NCBI GenBank assembly: GCA_028696635.1
Contig: JAQVGR010000109.1
Coordinates: 1-6,318, forward strand
Origin: Candidatus Krumholzibacteriia bacterium
Lineage (GTDB): Bacteria > Krumholzibacteriota > Krumholzibacteriia > Krumholzibacteriales > Krumholzibacteriaceae
Direction of reading: 5' to 3'
DNA: 6,318 nucleotides
How positions within the stretch are numbered: position 1 is the stretch's first letter; every line of letters begins with the position of its first letter. The notes beneath the pieces are model-generated. The model was not told the origin of the DNA. It was given only the letters and a program-made list of their open reading frames with translations, and ran no database searches. The position numbers and the translations under genes were made by a program. Below are positions 5,409-6,318 of this stretch, piece by piece.

Positions 5409-5762
5409 ATGAAGCGACTCTTTCTCAAATCGATGATCCTCAAGGCGACCGTCACGCTGGCCGACCTGCGCTACGTGGGGAGTATCACGATAGACGAGGA
5501 CCTGATCGAGCGGGCGGGCCTGAGCGAGCACGAGAACGTCCATGTCGTCGACCGCACAAACGGCAACCGCCTGCAGACCTATGTGATCGTGGGCGAGCGC
5601 GGGAGCGGGGTCATCGGGATCAACGGCGCCGCGGCCCACCTGGTCAGCGAGGGGGATGTGGTCGATATCATGGCGTTCGGCTGGTCCGCCGGAGCGCCCT
5701 GCCCCCTGATCGTCGAGGTGGACGGCCGCAACCGGTTCGAACGGTTCGCCGGCGAAGTCTGA
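5409..5762 (+). CDS. panD: Aspartate 1-decarboxylase (PanD), divergent at Lys9/His11
   Basis: The protein is 117 residues, normal for PanD, a cytoplasmic tetramer that self-cleaves at Gly24-Ser25 to make a pyruvoyl group and decarboxylates L-aspartate to beta-alanine for pantothenate and CoA. Without any gap it aligns to the E. coli numbering: Y22, G24-S25 (in LRYVGSITID), R54, T57, Y58 and N72 (GVIGINGAAAH, 67-77) are all present. The usual KxH near the N terminus is replaced: M9 instead of Lys9 and L11 instead of His11 (LKSMILKATVT), each a single A-to-T change relative to the fused copy. The ending (MAFGWS..., VDGRNRFERF) is shared with the fused domain rather than with E. coli PanD. The ATG at 5409 fits the family N terminus exactly; upstream codons in frame do not. 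Processing seems likely, but normal aspartate activity is doubtful without Lys9. No terminator follows, and the protease gene begins 74 bases later. Confidence 0.92.
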   Translation: MKRLFLKSMILKATVTLADLRYVGSITIDEDLIERAGLSEHENVHVVDRTNGNRLQTYVIVGERGSGVIGINGAAAHLVSEGDVVDIMAFGWSAGAPCPLIVEVDGRNRFERFAGEV

Positions 5763-5836
5763 CGTTCCCTCAGCCACAGCCAGATCGGTGTGCGATCCGC
5801 GCCGCCCTGCGGCGGCTATCCGGCAGGTATGAAGCG

Positions 5837-6318
5837 ATGCTCACCCGCACCGTGCGACTCTTCTCCCTTCGCGGGATACCGGTCCGCATCCATGCCTCCT
5901 GGATTATCGTGCTCGTGCTCGTCACGTGGTCGTTCGCCACGGGATTCTATCCGGAGAGCTACGCGGGCACCTTCTCCGACGCGGGGCTCTGGCTCGTCTC
6001 GGCGCTGACCGCGCTGCTGCTGTTCGTCTCCATACTCCTGCACGAGCTGAGCCACTCGCTCGTCGCCCGCCGGAACGGCATCCCGATGAGGGGGATCACC
6101 CTGTTCATGTTCGGCGGCGTGGCGCAGATGGGGCGCGAGGTGGACGATCCGGGGGTCGAGCTGCGGATGGCCGCGGCGGGCCCCCTGATGACCCTTGCGC
6201 TGGCGGCGCTGTTCCACCTCGGCGCCCGGATAGCGCCGGCGCCCGCCGCCGCGGCGATTCTCGCGACGGTCGGCAACATCAATATCGGCGTCCTCGTCTT
6301 CAACCTCGTCCCGGGATT
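5837..6318 (+). CDS. Site-2-protease-family (M50) intramembrane metalloprotease, 5' part
   Basis: The frame is open from the ATG at 5837 to the window edge (160 complete codons), so the C terminus is missing. The N terminus RTVRLFSLRGIPVRIHASW is typical of M50B proteases. Hydrophobic segments lie at about 21-37, 52-77, 112-131 and 136-158. The zinc motif HELSH is at 69-73 in the second helix, followed by AxRNGIPMRGITLFMFGGVA (75-96), AAAGPLMTL (112-120), and the start of the third motif FNLVPG (155-160), where the NxxPxxPLDGG zinc ligand would come next. This arrangement matches the group that often carries C-terminal CBS domains, but that part is not visible. AGGT at 5825-5828 is a modest ribosome binding site. 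Function is cleavage of membrane-embedded substrates; the substrate is not indicated by its neighbours. Confidence 0.9.
   Translation, partial: MLTRTVRLFSLRGIPVRIHASWIIVLVLVTWSFATGFYPESYAGTFSDAGLWLVSALTALLLFVSILLHELSHSLVARRNGIPMRGITLFMFGGVAQMGREVDDPGVELRMAAAGPLMTLALAALFHLGARIAPAPAAAAILATVGNINIGVLVFNLVPG

Noticed and set aside
5800..5814. Hairpin CGCCGC-CCT-GCGGCG after panD as terminator
   Set aside because: Perfect 6-bp stem but followed by GCTATCC, with no U-tract. It may be a spacer structure. A nearby GATCG/CGATC repeat (5783-5797) is likewise too short to interpret.
1..6318. CRISPR arrays, tRNA or rRNA genes, insertion sequences
   Set aside because: No regularly spaced repeats, no cloverleaf or rRNA-like segments, and no transposase or terminal inverted repeats were seen.

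Overview
The window is GC-rich, densely coding DNA from what looks like a Gram-negative bacterium. It encodes two outer-membrane beta-barrel proteins with signal peptides, an SPFH/zinc-ribbon protein and a PanD. Strong G/C third-position bias and the PF13568-like barrels suggest a high-GC lineage, perhaps in or near the FCB superphylum. That placement is a guess; no rRNA or tRNA is present to support it.

Left part (1-2375): a two-gene operon on the minus strand. The first gene (801-1937) encodes an SPFH-domain protein with three C-terminal zinc ribbons (YdjI / 'virion core protein'-like). The second (85-798), two bases downstream, encodes an N-terminal zinc ribbon with two C-terminal membrane helices. 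A near-perfect sigma-54 -24/-12 element lies about 90 bases upstream of the SPFH start. Two related palindromes lie farther upstream at enhancer distance, and a hairpin sits against the ribosome binding site. Together they suggest an inducible, activator-dependent envelope-stress module. The tail of another plus-strand gene may end at 116.

Middle part (2376-3805): two related small outer-membrane beta-barrel genes on the plus strand, separated by a strong intrinsic terminator. They share an identical 12-residue block and are clearly paralogues.

Right part (3839-6318): the most unusual locus. A PaaK/CapK-like adenylate-forming enzyme lacks the usual C-terminal lid domain and instead carries a complete-length PanD (aspartate 1-decarboxylase)-like domain, fused at what would be the PanD initiator codon. 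It is followed, behind its own extended -10 promoter, by a stand-alone panD. The two PanD copies have lost different active-site positions. The free PanD keeps the Gly24-Ser25 self-cleavage site, Tyr22, Tyr58 and Asn72, but has Met and Leu where Lys9 and His11 are expected. The fused copy keeps Lys9 and His11, but has Asp-Cys in place of Gly-Ser and has lost Tyr22, Tyr58 and Asn72. This complementary pattern suggests a hetero-oligomeric, ligase-coupled pyruvoyl enzyme, or a divergent non-PanD activity. A site-2-protease-family (M50) membrane peptidase starts at 5837 and runs off the window.
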